Below are positions 1 to 8,779 of a stretch of 64,000 bases of DNA, piece after piece. The position numbers were made by a program, and so were the translations under genes. Below the pieces are notes generated by a model, which saw only the letters and a program-made list of their open reading frames with translations, did not search any database and was not told the DNA's origin. Within the stretch, counting starts at the first letter, position 1. Every line of letters begins with the position of its first letter. Source of the DNA: M0108 sp044228795 (GTDB lineage Bacteria > Pseudomonadota > Gammaproteobacteria > Chromatiales > Chromatiaceae); NCBI GenBank assembly GCA_044228795.1, contig JBGAUE010000003.1:124001-188000 (forward strand), given 5' to 3'.

Positions 1-1
1 C

Positions 2-814
2 CTGGTGCCCGTGGTCAACGTCTATGGTTTTGTGCGCCAATCCCGCTACCTGCCAGACCGGCGGGACCTCAACCGGTGTTTTCCCGGCTCCGAGAAGGGC
101 TCCCTGGCCGCCCGCCTGGCCAATGCCTTCCTGGAAGAGATCGTCGCCAAGGCCAACTTTGGCATCGACCTGCATACGGGCGCCGTGCATCGCGAGAATC
201 TGCCCCAGATCCGTGCCAACTTCGACCCTAGCGGCCAGGTAGAAGCCCTGGCCAAGGCCTTTGGCAGCCCGGTCATCCTCAATGCCGACCTCCGGGACGG
301 CTCCCTGCGCGAGGCTGCCTCTAACCTAGGGGTGCCTGTGCTCGTCTATGAGGGTGGCGAGGCCCTGCGCTTCAGTGAACTGGCGATCCGCGCCGGCGTC
401 CGTGGCGTGCTGGGCGTGCTGTGTGCCCTGGGGATGTTGGGTGGAGGCAAGCGGTCCCAACGGGCCGGGCCGAGCCAACCCGAAGCTGTCATCGCCACCT
501 CCAGTCAATGGGTGCGCGCCCCCCAGAGCGGCATCCTTCGTGTTCCTCGGCCCTTGGGGGCCCAGGTCGAGAAGGGGGAAAAACTGGGCTGGATTGCCGA
601 CCCTTTGGGCGACAATGAGATAGCGGTGGAGTCGCCCACCGCCGGCATCATCATCGGTAAGGTCAACCTTCCCTTGGTGAACGAGGGCGAGGCCCTCTAC
701 CACATCGCCCGTTTTGGCGAGCCCGACATGGTCGCGGAGGCAGTCGAACGCTTTCAAAACGCCGTCGGCCCCGAATCGGATGTCATGCCCCTGCTAGAGC
801 CTCCGAATCATTAA
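2..814 (+). CDS. Succinylglutamate desuccinylase/aspartoacylase-family protein, 5'-truncated
   Basis: The reading frame is open from the window edge, so the N-terminus lies outside. The visible 270 residues carry the DLHTG motif, whose His is a zinc ligand in this M14-like deacylase family, and a YEGGE motif supplying the catalytic Glu. The last third resembles a biotinyl/lipoyl-like beta barrel (APQSG to YHIA), as in the AstE/AspA-like proteins often annotated as deacylases. The first zinc ligands, which sit in the missing N-terminal third, cannot be checked. Members cleave N-acyl amino acids, but the substrate here is unknown. An astE role is not supported because no other arginine-catabolism gene is adjacent. 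The GTG at position 5 is internal, not the start. Confidence 0.85.
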   Translation: MVPVVNVYGFVRQSRYLPDRRDLNRCFPGSEKGSLAARLANAFLEEIVAKANFGIDLHTGAVHRENLPQIRANFDPSGQVEALAKAFGSPVILNADLRDGSLREAASNLGVPVLVYEGGEALRFSELAIRAGVRGVLGVLCALGMLGGGKRSQRAGPSQPEAVIATSSQWVRAPQSGILRVPRPLGAQVEKGEKLGWIADPLGDNEIAVESPTAGIIIGKVNLPLVNEGEALYHIARFGEPDMVAEAVERFQNAVGPESDVMPLLEPPNH

Positions 815-866
815 CCCTGTCGATCGCTGATCTCGGATCTGACCACGCCACCCCCGCACCCCGTCC

Positions 867-1625
867 ATGCACCCTCCTGAAATTTGCCCCGGGCAAAACT
901 ATGCCTTCAGCCCCATCGGCCTGATCCGCTCCTGTTACACCGGCAAGTTTGGCATCCCCCGGCAAGCGGGTCTGGTGACGGCAGGGGAGGCGCGGCTGGA
1001 GTTGTTCGCGGAGTTTTCCAGGGCGGAGGCCTTTGTCGGACTGACGGGCTTCAGCCATCTTTGGCTCATCTTCATCTTCCATGACGCCCTGGCCGAAGGC
1101 TGGCGACCGTCGGTGAGGCCACCCAAGCTTGGCGGCCGGCGCAAGGTCGGGGTCTTCGCCAGCCGCTCACCGCACCGGCCCAACCCCATTGGCCTCTCCG
1201 CCGTCGCCTTCCTCGGCTTTCACCAGGAGGCGGGTAGACTCGCCCTCCGCCTGGGTGGGGTGGACCTGCTGGACGGCACGCCGGTGCTGGACGTCAAACC
1301 CTATATCCCCTATGCGGACGCCCTACTCCAAGCCAGTTCCGGCTTCGTACCGGAGCCGCCCGATTTCGACCGCAGGGTAGCCTTCAGCCCGGGGGCTCAG
1401 GAACACATCAGCGCCCGGGATCCGGACGGCCATCGCCACCTGTCGGAACTCATCACCCAGATCCTGCGTCAGGACCCGCGCCCCGGCTACATGGATCGCT
1501 ATCCGGAGCGCCAGGAATTCGCCATGCGGATCTTCGACCTGGAGGTCAAATGGCGCGAAACCGGCGGCCAGATTCTGGTGACGGCCCTGGAACCATGTCT
1601 TCCCGGGCGCCTTAACGCAGAGTAA
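867..1625 (+). CDS. trmO: tRNA (adenine(37)-N6)-methyltransferase TrmO
   Basis: 252 residues, the usual length for TrmO (TsaA/YaeB), which uses S-adenosylmethionine to methylate N6 of t6A37 in ANN-decoding tRNAs. The N-terminal half shows the family signatures: a PIG-like start (SPIGLIRSCY), the FSHLWLIFIFH segment, and the FASRSPHRPNPIGLS block that forms the SAM site. A DVKPYIPYAD stretch follows. The C-terminal third matches the small extra domain of proteobacterial TrmO. The gene stands alone, convergent with the riboflavin synthase gene, with about 85 bases between them. The ATG used here is the first in frame after a stop, although the Shine-Dalgarno sequence is weak. Confidence 0.93.
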   Translation: MHPPEICPGQNYAFSPIGLIRSCYTGKFGIPRQAGLVTAGEARLELFAEFSRAEAFVGLTGFSHLWLIFIFHDALAEGWRPSVRPPKLGGRRKVGVFASRSPHRPNPIGLSAVAFLGFHQEAGRLALRLGGVDLLDGTPVLDVKPYIPYADALLQASSGFVPEPPDFDRRVAFSPGAQEHISARDPDGHRHLSELITQILRQDPRPGYMDRYPERQEFAMRIFDLEVKWRETGGQILVTALEPCLPGRLNAE

Positions 1626-1687
1626 GCGTTCAGCCCCTCCGGCCCCATGGATTGAGTTCAGTAGCTCAAGCCACTGATGTTCCTGTT

Positions 1688-1724
1688 CCCTCCCCCCTTG
1701 CGGTGGAGGGTTAGGGCGAGGGGT
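1688..1724. repeat. REP-like dispersed repeat (imperfect palindrome)
   Basis: The segment reads C-rich, then TTGCGG, then G-rich, with arms CCCTCC and GGAGGG, followed by TTAGGGCGAGGGG. The same style of element (ccctc..ttgcgg..gagggttagggtgagggg) is a common dispersed intergenic repeat in proteobacteria. It overlaps the last codons and stop of the riboflavin synthase gene. It could also act as a weak bidirectional termination structure between trmO and ribE. No second copy was seen in this window. Confidence 0.45.
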
Positions 1725-2394
1725 CTGAACGGGTAGAACGCATAAAGCCATGCTCGGTCAGAAAGCCAGTCGTGATGCGATCGGCCGACGGATCAGCCGC
1801 CTGGTCACCCAGCACGAGACGTTCCAGATAGCGGGCCACCAAGTCCACCTCCAGATTGACCTGGGTCCCGGTCTGGTAGTCTCCGAAAAGGGTCTCGGTC
1901 AGGGTGTGGGGGACTAAGTTCAGTTCAAAGATGGCCCCCTGGACGGCATTGACTGTGAGGCTGGTGCCATCAACACAAATGGAACCCTTCTGGGCAATAT
2001 AGCGTGCCAACCCGGTGGGGGCTTGAATACGAAAGCGCCAGGAGCGGCCATCCTGGTGCCGTTCCAAGATCTCCCCAACCCCATCAACATGACCGCTGAC
2101 CAGATGGCCACCGAGAGGCGTCGCCAGAGTCAGGGCCTTTTCCAGATTGACCCGACTGCCCGACCGCAAGGCGCCAAGGGTGGTCAGGGACAAGGTCTCT
2201 CGGGACACATCCGCTGAAAATCGCCTCCCATCGAGGGCGACGGCGGTGAGACAGACCCCATTGACAGCAATGCTGTCCCCCAGCGCCACCTCCCCCATGG
2301 CCAGCTTGCCGGTGCCCAGGGTGAGGCGGGCGTCCCCGCCCCTGGCTTCAATGGAATGAACCTCGCCAATGGCCTGGATAATGCCTGTAAACAT
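1711..2394 (-). CDS. ribE: Riboflavin synthase, alpha subunit
   Basis: 227 residues. Dismutates two 6,7-dimethyl-8-ribityllumazine molecules to riboflavin plus the pyrimidine precursor. The protein begins with the diagnostic MFTGIIQAIG and has two lumazine-binding repeats, seen as GDSIAVNGVCLTAV near residue 40 and GSICVDGTSLTVN near residue 137. A GHVDGVG motif joins the repeats. The last residues (about 12) come from a REP-like repeat and are probably not conserved. It is the last gene of a leftward run nrdR-ribD-ABC-ribE; the ABC exporter gene between ribD and ribE is unusual. Lumazine synthase (ribH) and ribBA are not in the window. Confidence 0.95.
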   Translation of the reverse strand: MFTGIIQAIGEVHSIEARGGDARLTLGTGKLAMGEVALGDSIAVNGVCLTAVALDGRRFSADVSRETLSLTTLGALRSGSRVNLEKALTLATPLGGHLVSGHVDGVGEILERHQDGRSWRFRIQAPTGLARYIAQKGSICVDGTSLTVNAVQGAIFELNLVPHTLTETLFGDYQTGTQVNLEVDLVARYLERLVLGDQAADPSADRITTGFLTEHGFMRSTRSDPSP

Positions 2395-2606
2395 AAGCGC
2401 TGACTTGAGTTGTTGTTACGTGAATGGAATCTTAGCGCCCCAGCCTCCCAACCGCCAGCTAGCGGGGATGACCCCAGTTGCACTAGGGAGCTAAGCCCCT
2501 CGACATCTGATCGCTGGGCCTTGGCGAGGCGTCCTAGGCAATCCCCGGGCCGATCACTGGACAAACACTGCCCACCGCTTAGGCCAGGGTCCTTGTCCCT
2601 AACCCA

Positions 2607-4373
2607 TTACGCAACTCGCACCCAGCCGCCCACCCGCCCCGCCTCGATCCGCACCACGCCATCCAGCAGATCGCGGATTTCTTGATACCGATGGGTGACG
2701 ATGAGCACCGTCATCTGGCCGTGCAGGGTCCGCAGAGCCTCCAGAACGACCTGCTGATGCTCGTGGTCCAGGGCGCTGGTAGCCTCGTCGAGGATCAGCA
2801 GCTCGGGCTCCCGCAACAAAGCCCTGGCCAGGGCCAGACGCTGCTTTTCGCCGCCAGAGAGGCGGACGCCACGCTCCCCTACCCAGGTGTCCAGACCCTG
2901 GGGTAAGCCCCGGACGAAGGCACCGGCGGCGGCGCTGTCCAGGGCTGCCAGCAGCCGCTTATCGTCGGCCGTCACCGCACCCCAGGTCAGGTTGGCGCGA
3001 AGGGTGCCATCGAGGATGGCGGTCTCCTGGGGGATATAGGCGATACGCCGCCGCCAGTGGGCATCCGCCCTCAGAGGCCGTCCATCAACCCGAATCGTGC
3101 CCGAGAAGGGTGCATTCAGGCCGCTCAGCAGGTCGAGAACAGTGGTCTTGCCCGAACCGGTCGGACCTACGATGGCCGTGGTGCGGCGGGCCGGGATAAA
3201 GAGATCGGGAATGACAAAGGTCCGGCTACCCTGGGGGTGACGATAGGTCACATCCCGCAAGCTCAGGCCCTCGGCCAAAACGGGCTTTAAACTTGGGCTC
3301 GCATGGGTGTCAAGATCAGCCCTGCCGTCACCCTCCTCCCTATCCCGTTCCTCCTGGCAAAGCGTGACCCACTCTCGCCAGCTTGCGAAGGCTGGGGCCA
3401 TGTGCCAGAGCTGCTGCAAGCCCTGATGAATACTTGAGACCTGCGGCAACATGCGGGCAAAGATGGCGATCAGCACCAACAGGCTGGCCGCCGGCAGTTC
3501 GACCCATACCAGGGCGGCATAGGTCAATGTGGCCAGCGCCAGGGCGCCGCCGCTACGAAAGGCCATCTGCGAGCGTGTCCGGACCTGATTGAAGCTCAAC
3601 TGCTGCTCACGCAGATGCGTAACGACCTGGGCGAACTGGCGTTGGTAGCCGGCCTCTTCGCCGTGGATCTTGATGAGCTTAAGGGCCCCCAGGAACTCCT
3701 GAGCCTCGTTGAACAGGTTGCGGGTGGCCTGGCTCAGGACCTGGCCACTCAGTTGGGCCGCATCCCGGGACTTGCGTAGCAGCCACCAAAGGGCGGCCCC
3801 CGTCAGCAAGGCCAGACCCGTGACGGGCGGCGACAGGGCAAAGGCCAGGGCCAGGTAAACCGGGAAGACCGCCAACTGGGTAAGCAACTGCAGCAGGAAA
3901 ATAGTCCCTACGCCCACCCGGCTGACATCGGTGGTCAGGACACTCAGAAATTCACTGCTGTGATGCTGGGCCAGGAAACGCCAGCGGGCCCCAGACAGGG
4001 CGCCGAAGAGGGTGATGCGCAGGTGATCGACATAGCGCAGTTGCAGCCACTGGGAGCGCCGTTCTCGCAGCAGGGCGACCGCCGATTGCAAGACGATCAG
4101 ACTGACGAAGATGCCAAGCATGAGCAGCAGCTTGTGTTCGGTGGGGATATCCTCCAGCATTCGCGTTACACCGGTGGGTAAGGCCATGGGCAGGGCCGCT
4201 CCCGGGGTGCCGCTGACAACCCCGGCCAGAGTCAGCAAGGGCAGAAGCAACATGAGCCCCAGCCCTTCCAGCAGGGCGCCGAGCAGATTCAGACCCAGGG
4301 TGATCAGTACCGCCCGAGGGTCGAAATACCAAAATTCGGCCAGGAAGGGGCGCAGGCCCATGAGCTGATTCAT
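2607..4373 (-). CDS. ABC exporter, fused permease and ATPase
   Basis: 588 residues in a half-transporter layout. An N-terminal membrane domain has about six hydrophobic segments (residues 15-320). An ATPase domain follows, with Walker A GPTGSGKTT, signature LSGGEKQR and Walker B LLILDEATSALD, then the H-loop VTHR. Size and order match type IV exporters such as lipid or oligosaccharide flippases (MsbA/PglK-like) and peptide exporters. Nothing in the sequence fixes the substrate. There is no peptidase domain. It lies on the same strand between ribD (about 80 bases upstream) and ribE (about 210 bases downstream), so it is probably co-transcribed with riboflavin genes, although a flavin role is only a guess from position. 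Confidence 0.88.
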   Translation of the reverse strand: MNQLMGLRPFLAEFWYFDPRAVLITLGLNLLGALLEGLGLMLLLPLLTLAGVVSGTPGAALPMALPTGVTRMLEDIPTEHKLLLMLGIFVSLIVLQSAVALLRERRSQWLQLRYVDHLRITLFGALSGARWRFLAQHHSSEFLSVLTTDVSRVGVGTIFLLQLLTQLAVFPVYLALAFALSPPVTGLALLTGAALWWLLRKSRDAAQLSGQVLSQATRNLFNEAQEFLGALKLIKIHGEEAGYQRQFAQVVTHLREQQLSFNQVRTRSQMAFRSGGALALATLTYAALVWVELPAASLLVLIAIFARMLPQVSSIHQGLQQLWHMAPAFASWREWVTLCQEERDREEGDGRADLDTHASPSLKPVLAEGLSLRDVTYRHPQGSRTFVIPDLFIPARRTTAIVGPTGSGKTTVLDLLSGLNAPFSGTIRVDGRPLRADAHWRRRIAYIPQETAILDGTLRANLTWGAVTADDKRLLAALDSAAAGAFVRGLPQGLDTWVGERGVRLSGGEKQRLALARALLREPELLILDEATSALDHEHQQVVLEALRTLHGQMTVLIVTHRYQEIRDLLDGVVRIEAGRVGGWVRVA

Positions 4374-4454
4374 GATGTCTCGTGTTCTTGCGGGCTAGTC
4401 CGGGTCAGAGGTGCGCTCTTGGTACCCTAACCAGCGGGCGAAGGTCGTGGATCG

Positions 4455-5600
4455 CTAACCCCTCGGGCCGGGTGGGATGGCGGTTATCCTCACATCCGGT
4501 CCGACCATGCGGACCTCCTGGATCGCGAGTGGGAGACGATCCCGCATGAGTTCCAGGTCGGACAGATGGCAGAGACCCCGACCGGTATCGCCCATGAGGT
4601 GCGGGGCGAGATAGAGCACCCACTCATCCACCAGACCGGCCTGGAGTGCGGCACCGGCCAGGGTGGCCCCAGCCTCGATTAGCACCTCGTTAATCTCCTG
4701 GCGAGCGAGATAGCGCAGCAGAAATTCCAGGTCCACCCCACCGGGCCCCTCGGGGGTCACCAACACCTGGGCACCTGCGGCCTCCAGGCGCGCGGCGCGG
4801 CCGGACTCGGGGGCCAGACAGGCAATCAGGCTAGTCCCGGGCAGGGCCAGCAGCCGCGCGGTCGGCGGCGTGCGCAGCCGGCTATCGACCACCACCCGGA
4901 CCGGCTGATGGACCTGGCTATTTGGCTCGACACCCGGCAGTTCACGGGCGGCCAGGCGGACGTTCAGGGCAGGATCGTCCGCCAGCAGGGTTCCTACACC
5001 CGTCAGGATGGCGCCGCTGCGGGCGCGTAGAAATTGGGCATCCCGCCGCGCGGCCTCGGAGGTAATCCATTGGCTCTCGCCACTGGCCATGGCGGTGCGG
5101 CCGTCCAGGCTGGCGGCCAGCTTGCAGCGCACAAAGGGCAGCCCCTGCTCCATACGCTTGATAAAGCCCGGATTGAGTCGCCGCGCCTCCTCTTCCAACA
5201 GCCCCACATCCGCGGTTATGCCTTGAGCGCGCAGCCGCGCCAGGCCCGCGCCGGCCACCCGGGGGTTCGGGTCCCGCATGGCCGCCACCACCCGCGTGAC
5301 CCCGGCCTCGATCAGGCCATCGGTACAAGGCGGCGTCTTGCCATGGTGGCAACAGGGCTCCAGACTGACAAAGGCGGTCGCCCCCCGCGCCCGGTCCCCC
5401 GCCATCGCCAGGGCCAGGCGCTCGGCATGGGGACCGCCAGCCCGTTGATGCCAGCCCTCCCCCACGACCTCACCGTCCCGGACCAGGACGCAACCGACGC
5501 AGGGATTGGGTGCCGCGGTATAGAGCCCCAGCACCGCCAGGCGAATCGCGCGGCTCATGTGGATCCGATCCTGGACGGATTCGCTGATAGGATCCTTCAT
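4455..5600 (-). CDS. ribD: Bifunctional riboflavin biosynthesis deaminase/reductase RibD
   Basis: 381 residues, the standard length. The N-terminal zinc deaminase domain shows the PHAER motif (His ligand and catalytic Glu) and the EPCCHHGKTPPC cysteine pair. The C-terminal reductase domain is DHFR-like, with LAASLDGRTA and the GVGTLLADDPALNVR stretch. Together they convert diaminohydroxyphosphoribosylaminopyrimidine to the ribitylamino-uracil phosphate. The start codon overlaps the stop of nrdR by four bases (ATGA), indicating translational coupling, a widespread nrdR-ribD arrangement. Confidence 0.96.
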   Translation of the reverse strand: MKDPISESVQDRIHMSRAIRLAVLGLYTAAPNPCVGCVLVRDGEVVGEGWHQRAGGPHAERLALAMAGDRARGATAFVSLEPCCHHGKTPPCTDGLIEAGVTRVVAAMRDPNPRVAGAGLARLRAQGITADVGLLEEEARRLNPGFIKRMEQGLPFVRCKLAASLDGRTAMASGESQWITSEAARRDAQFLRARSGAILTGVGTLLADDPALNVRLAARELPGVEPNSQVHQPVRVVVDSRLRTPPTARLLALPGTSLIACLAPESGRAARLEAAGAQVLVTPEGPGGVDLEFLLRYLARQEINEVLIEAGATLAGAALQAGLVDEWVLYLAPHLMGDTGRGLCHLSDLELMRDRLPLAIQEVRMVGPDVRITAIPPGPRG

Positions 5601-6109
5601 GACTTGCGGTCCAGGTTCGCCAGGAGGTCAAGCTGCTTGCGCTTCGCCTCGGGCCCCGGTTGGCGTTCGAGGCGATCGATCTCATCGCGGAAGGCCCGCA
5701 CGTCTTCGAACTTGCGATAGACGGAGGCAAAGCGCACATAAGCGACCTGGTCCAGATGGCGCAGTTCCTCCATGACCAGCTCACCGATCAGGCGTGCGGA
5801 GACCTCACTCTCGCCACTGGAGATGAGTCGCCGGGTCACGTGCGCCAGGGCATCCTCGATCTCCCCGGTGCTCACGGGCCGCTTTTCAAGGGCACGCATC
5901 ATTCCCGAGCGCACCTTGCGGCCGTCAAAGGGCACCCGGGTGCCATCACGCTTGATGACGCGCGGCAGATTCAGTTCCGCCGATTCGTAGGTGGTAAAGC
6001 GATCCTTGCAGACCAGACACTCGCGGCGGCGGCGCACCTGGTCGCCGTCCCCGGAGAGCCGGGAATCGACGACCTTGGTGTCCTGGGCACCACAGAAGGG
6101 ACAGCGCAT
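5597..6109 (-). CDS. nrdR: Transcriptional repressor NrdR
   Basis: 170 residues, typical of NrdR, which represses ribonucleotide reductase operons by sensing ATP/dATP. The N-terminal zinc ribbon is visible as MRCPFCG, then CLVC about 30 residues on. The rest is an ATP-cone domain with the VIKRDGTRVPFDGRKV signature. It sits between glyA (53 bases upstream) and ribD (4-base overlap). The glyA-nrdR-ribD order is common in gammaproteobacteria. No NrdR box was recognised in this window. Confidence 0.96.
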   Translation of the reverse strand: MRCPFCGAQDTKVVDSRLSGDGDQVRRRRECLVCKDRFTTYESAELNLPRVIKRDGTRVPFDGRKVRSGMMRALEKRPVSTGEIEDALAHVTRRLISSGESEVSARLIGELVMEELRHLDQVAYVRFASVYRKFEDVRAFRDEIDRLERQPGPEAKRKQLDLLANLDRKS

Positions 6110-6162
6110 CCGGATCCCGGGTCTGGGCTGGGTCTAGGACGGGGCGAGTTCCGAGGCCGGGA

Positions 6163-7428
6163 TCAGCCGGCCGCGTGCCGATAGACCGGGAAACGGGCAC
6201 AGAGGTCCAGAGTCTTGGCCTTGACCTCATCGACCCTGGCCTGATCGCCCCGGGCGTCGATCAGGTCGCACATCCAGCCGGCGAGGGCCCGTGCCTCGGC
6301 TTCGCCGCAGCCGCGGGTCGTCAGGGCCGGGGTGCCGACGCGGATACCGCTGGTCACGAAGGGCGATTGGGGATCGTTGGGCACGGCATTCTTGTTGACC
6401 GTGATGTTGGCTGCGCCCAGCCAAGCATCGACATCCTTGCCGGTCAAACCCTGCTCGATGAAGCTGACCAGAAAGAGGTGGTCGTCAGTGCCACCGGACA
6501 CCACCTCATAGCCCCGGTCGAGGAAGACCTGGGCCATGGCGCGAGCATTGGCCAACACCTGGCGTTGATAGTCCTTAAAGGTGGGCTCCATGGCCTCCTT
6601 GAGGGCCACCGCCTTGGCAGCGATGACATGCATGAGGGGTCCACCCTGGGTGCCGGGGAAGACCAGGGAGTTGAGCTTCTTCTCGATTTCCGCATTGGCC
6701 TTGGCCAGGATGAGGCCACCGCGCGGGCCCCGCAGGGTCTTATGGGTGGTGGTCGTGGTCACGTCAGCGATCTGGACCGGGCTGGGATAGAGACCCGCCG
6801 CCACCAGACCCGCCACATGGGCCATATCGACCAGGAAAAAGGCCCCCACCGCGTCGGCGATATCCCGGAAGCGTTGCCAGTCGATGACCCGCGAATAGGC
6901 GGAAAAACCCGCGACCATCATTTTTGGCCGGTGCTCCCGGGCCAGACGTTCCACCTCGGCATAGTCGATCTCGCCCGTCGCTGGGTCGAGGCCATATTGG
7001 TAGGCCTTATAGAGCTTTCCGGAGAAGTTGGGCTTGGCGCCGTGGGTCAGGTGGCCGCCGTGGGCCAGGCTCATGCCCAGCACCACGTCGCCCGGTTCGC
7101 ACAGGGCCATATAGACCGCCGCGTTGGCCTGGGAACCCGAGTGAGGCTGCACATTGGCGAAATCAGCCCCGAAAAGGGCCTTGGCGCGGTCGATGGCCAA
7201 CTGTTCGGCGATATCGACGAACTCGCAGCCACCGTAATAGCGCTTGCCCGGATAGCCCTCGGCATACTTATTGGTCAGGACGGAACCCTGGGCCTGCATC
7301 ACCCGTGGGCTGGTGTAATTTTCGGAGGCGATCAGCTCGACGTGCTCCTCCTGGCGGCGCTCCTCATTCTGGATCGCTGCCCAGAGCTCATCGTCGTAAC
7401 CCTCGATTTGCATGGACTGGTCAAACAT
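6163..7428 (-). CDS. glyA: Serine hydroxymethyltransferase
   Basis: 421 residues. A PLP enzyme interconverting serine and glycine with tetrahydrofolate, the main source of one-carbon units. Diagnostic features are the SENYTSP segment near residue 35, the DMAHVAGLVAAG segment, and the PLP lysine in TTTTHKTLRGPRGG near residue 230. The start is ATG, with a GAGGA Shine-Dalgarno about eight bases upstream. The upstream region carries a large palindromic repeat (7566-7671), but no riboswitch was recognised. Confidence 0.97.
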   Translation of the reverse strand: MFDQSMQIEGYDDELWAAIQNEERRQEEHVELIASENYTSPRVMQAQGSVLTNKYAEGYPGKRYYGGCEFVDIAEQLAIDRAKALFGADFANVQPHSGSQANAAVYMALCEPGDVVLGMSLAHGGHLTHGAKPNFSGKLYKAYQYGLDPATGEIDYAEVERLAREHRPKMMVAGFSAYSRVIDWQRFRDIADAVGAFFLVDMAHVAGLVAAGLYPSPVQIADVTTTTTHKTLRGPRGGLILAKANAEIEKKLNSLVFPGTQGGPLMHVIAAKAVALKEAMEPTFKDYQRQVLANARAMAQVFLDRGYEVVSGGTDDHLFLVSFIEQGLTGKDVDAWLGAANITVNKNAVPNDPQSPFVTSGIRVGTPALTTRGCGEAEARALAGWMCDLIDARGDQARVDEVKAKTLDLCARFPVYRHAAG

Positions 7429-8093
7429 GGCTTGTCCTCAACCGCTGAAAATTACGGCATTCTATCTGCTTTGGCCCCGTTCGTGGGCCCTTTCCTGGCC
7501 GGCCAGTGTCACCTGCAACTGGGCGCAGACCGGGTCGCTCTGCCAACCACCTGATTTTCCGGTTACCCGGGCCGGTTGGCGGCGGGCGGGGGTGTCGACA
7601 GCAGGGATGCTGTCGCCAAGCCTACAGGGAGGTATTCACGGCGTCCCCCGCCCGCCGCCTCCCGGCCCGGGATAGCGAAAACGCACAGCTGTTGGGTATC
7701 AATACCGCTAACCACAGGGGCAGTCCGGGGCAGTGATTGGTACCATGATCGCCTGCAGGGTCAGCAGGAACCAGCGCCCACCTTCTTGACTCTGGTAGGT
7801 AGCCGGAAACAAGCATTAGAATCGGGTCACCAGGGCGGGTAAGATCGGCATCGAGTGCGGGCTTGTTTGGATTTGTAATCAATTAGTTAGGCACCTTACG
7901 ATCATACTCCCAACGGATTCCGCATTCATCGTCAAATCGCTGTTTATTGGGTGGTAATACACCAATTGGCATTCCGGGCCTGCCTTTTCTCCCGCGGTTC
8001 AAGGTAGATAAGCAATAGCCAATATTTCGGTATCTATGTACTTGCTTAAACTCTAATTTCCTAATAACCAGGAATCCTCAGCAAGGAGAAAAC
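7429..8093. other. Divergent intergenic region with a long palindromic element and an AT-rich half
   Basis: About 665 bases between glyA (left) and the membrane-protein gene (right). The left half is GC-rich and contains the hairpin-bounded repeat at 7566-7671. The right half (about 7850-8090) becomes AT-rich and presumably carries the promoter of the rightward gene, ending in a clear AAGGAG ribosome-binding site just before 8094. No open reading frame here looks real, and no RNA gene was recognised. Confidence 0.6.
7566..7671. repeat. 106-base palindrome-bounded intergenic repeat element
   Basis: Two nearly perfect inverted arms of 27 bases (7566-7592 and 7645-7671) match over 10 and then 15 base pairs, separated by a 2-base mismatch. 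They enclose 52 bases. The core holds a second small palindrome, GACAGC-AGGGAT-GCTGTC, and a GGGAGGTATTCACGGCGT stretch. From general knowledge, a core of this kind (CCCTGTAGGC..GACAGCATCCCTGCTGTC) recurs in intergenic regions of many gammaproteobacteria. This would make it a dispersed REP/MITE-like element. No transposase is nearby. It sits about 140 bases upstream of glyA, so it is not a simple transcription terminator. Confidence 0.7.
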
Positions 8094-8681
8094 ATGTTAT
8101 TTTTAAAACTAATTATGGCGTTTGCGCCATGGCTTGCATTTCTTTTCATTGCCCATGACAGCCTGTTTCGTCTCAAACTCGGATTAATCGTCGCCTTGGT
8201 TCTAAGCATTGGAATGGGTCTTGCCCGACTTCACAGAGGTGTAATTTTATGGGTAGGGCTGGCCTTCTTTACATGTGCCACACTCGCCGTGAATGTTTTC
8301 AATAGCATGTGGGCGGTAAAATACATGGGGATCATTGCCTCGGGAACTCTGGCGGTCAGCACTTGGCTGACCTTAATTTCCAAAAGACCGTTTACGATGG
8401 ATTACGCCAAAGACCACACCGAGCCGTCACTATGGAACAGTCCGATGTTTATCAGGACAAACATGATGCTAACTGCAGCTTGGGGCACAACTTTTACCAT
8501 CAACGCCATTTTAGCCTGGGGTAAAATGGAGCATTTTATCCTGTCTAAATCGGTTTACGAAATTATTAGCTACACCTTGATGCTTGGAACTGCCGGTTTC
8601 ACGAGTTGGTATCCGGGTCATATCCGACAGCAGTCCGGAGATCATAAAAATACTGCCTCGCCAACAGAGGTCGTGAAATGA
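8094..8681 (+). CDS. Conserved multi-pass membrane protein of unknown function
   Basis: 195 residues with roughly six hydrophobic segments spread over residues 5-175. A more polar loop around residues 97-115 (RPFTMDYAKDH..WNSPMF) looks like the conserved part of a small family of integral membrane proteins. The start has an excellent AAGGAG ribosome-binding site seven bases upstream. Base composition is clearly lower in GC than in the flanking housekeeping genes. The stop overlaps an ATG (ATGA at 8678), suggesting it was once followed by a coupled gene that now breaks off after 33 codons. No function can be assigned. Confidence 0.75.
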   Translation: MLFLKLIMAFAPWLAFLFIAHDSLFRLKLGLIVALVLSIGMGLARLHRGVILWVGLAFFTCATLAVNVFNSMWAVKYMGIIASGTLAVSTWLTLISKRPFTMDYAKDHTEPSLWNSPMFIRTNMMLTAAWGTTFTINAILAWGKMEHFILSKSVYEIISYTLMLGTAGFTSWYPGHIRQQSGDHKNTASPTEVVK

Positions 8682-8779
8682 ACTCTCAGTCCGTCCCAGG
8701 TTCCTATGGCACGGTATACGAAATTACCAACTGTGGACGACTGGCCGCGGCGGCGTTGCCGCTATATAGACTGAGATAG
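8678..8779 (+). pseudogene. Possible remnant of a translationally coupled downstream gene
   Basis: An ATG overlapping the preceding stop (ATGA) opens a 33-codon frame (MNSQSVPGSYGTVYEI...) that ends at a TAG. From 8704 onward it runs antisense to the 3' end of the beta-helix gene. The ATGA coupling is typical of a genuine two-gene operon, so the short frame may be the head of a gene cut off when the beta-helix gene arrived. It may equally be chance. Confidence 0.25.

Noticed and set aside
6175..7554. Open frame of 459 codons on the plus strand across glyA
   Set aside because: Antisense shadow of glyA; no recognisable domain, and glyA is unambiguous.
7429..7560. Glycine or folate riboswitch upstream of glyA
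   Set aside because: No conserved riboswitch core could be recognised; the only strong structure is the palindromic repeat further upstream.
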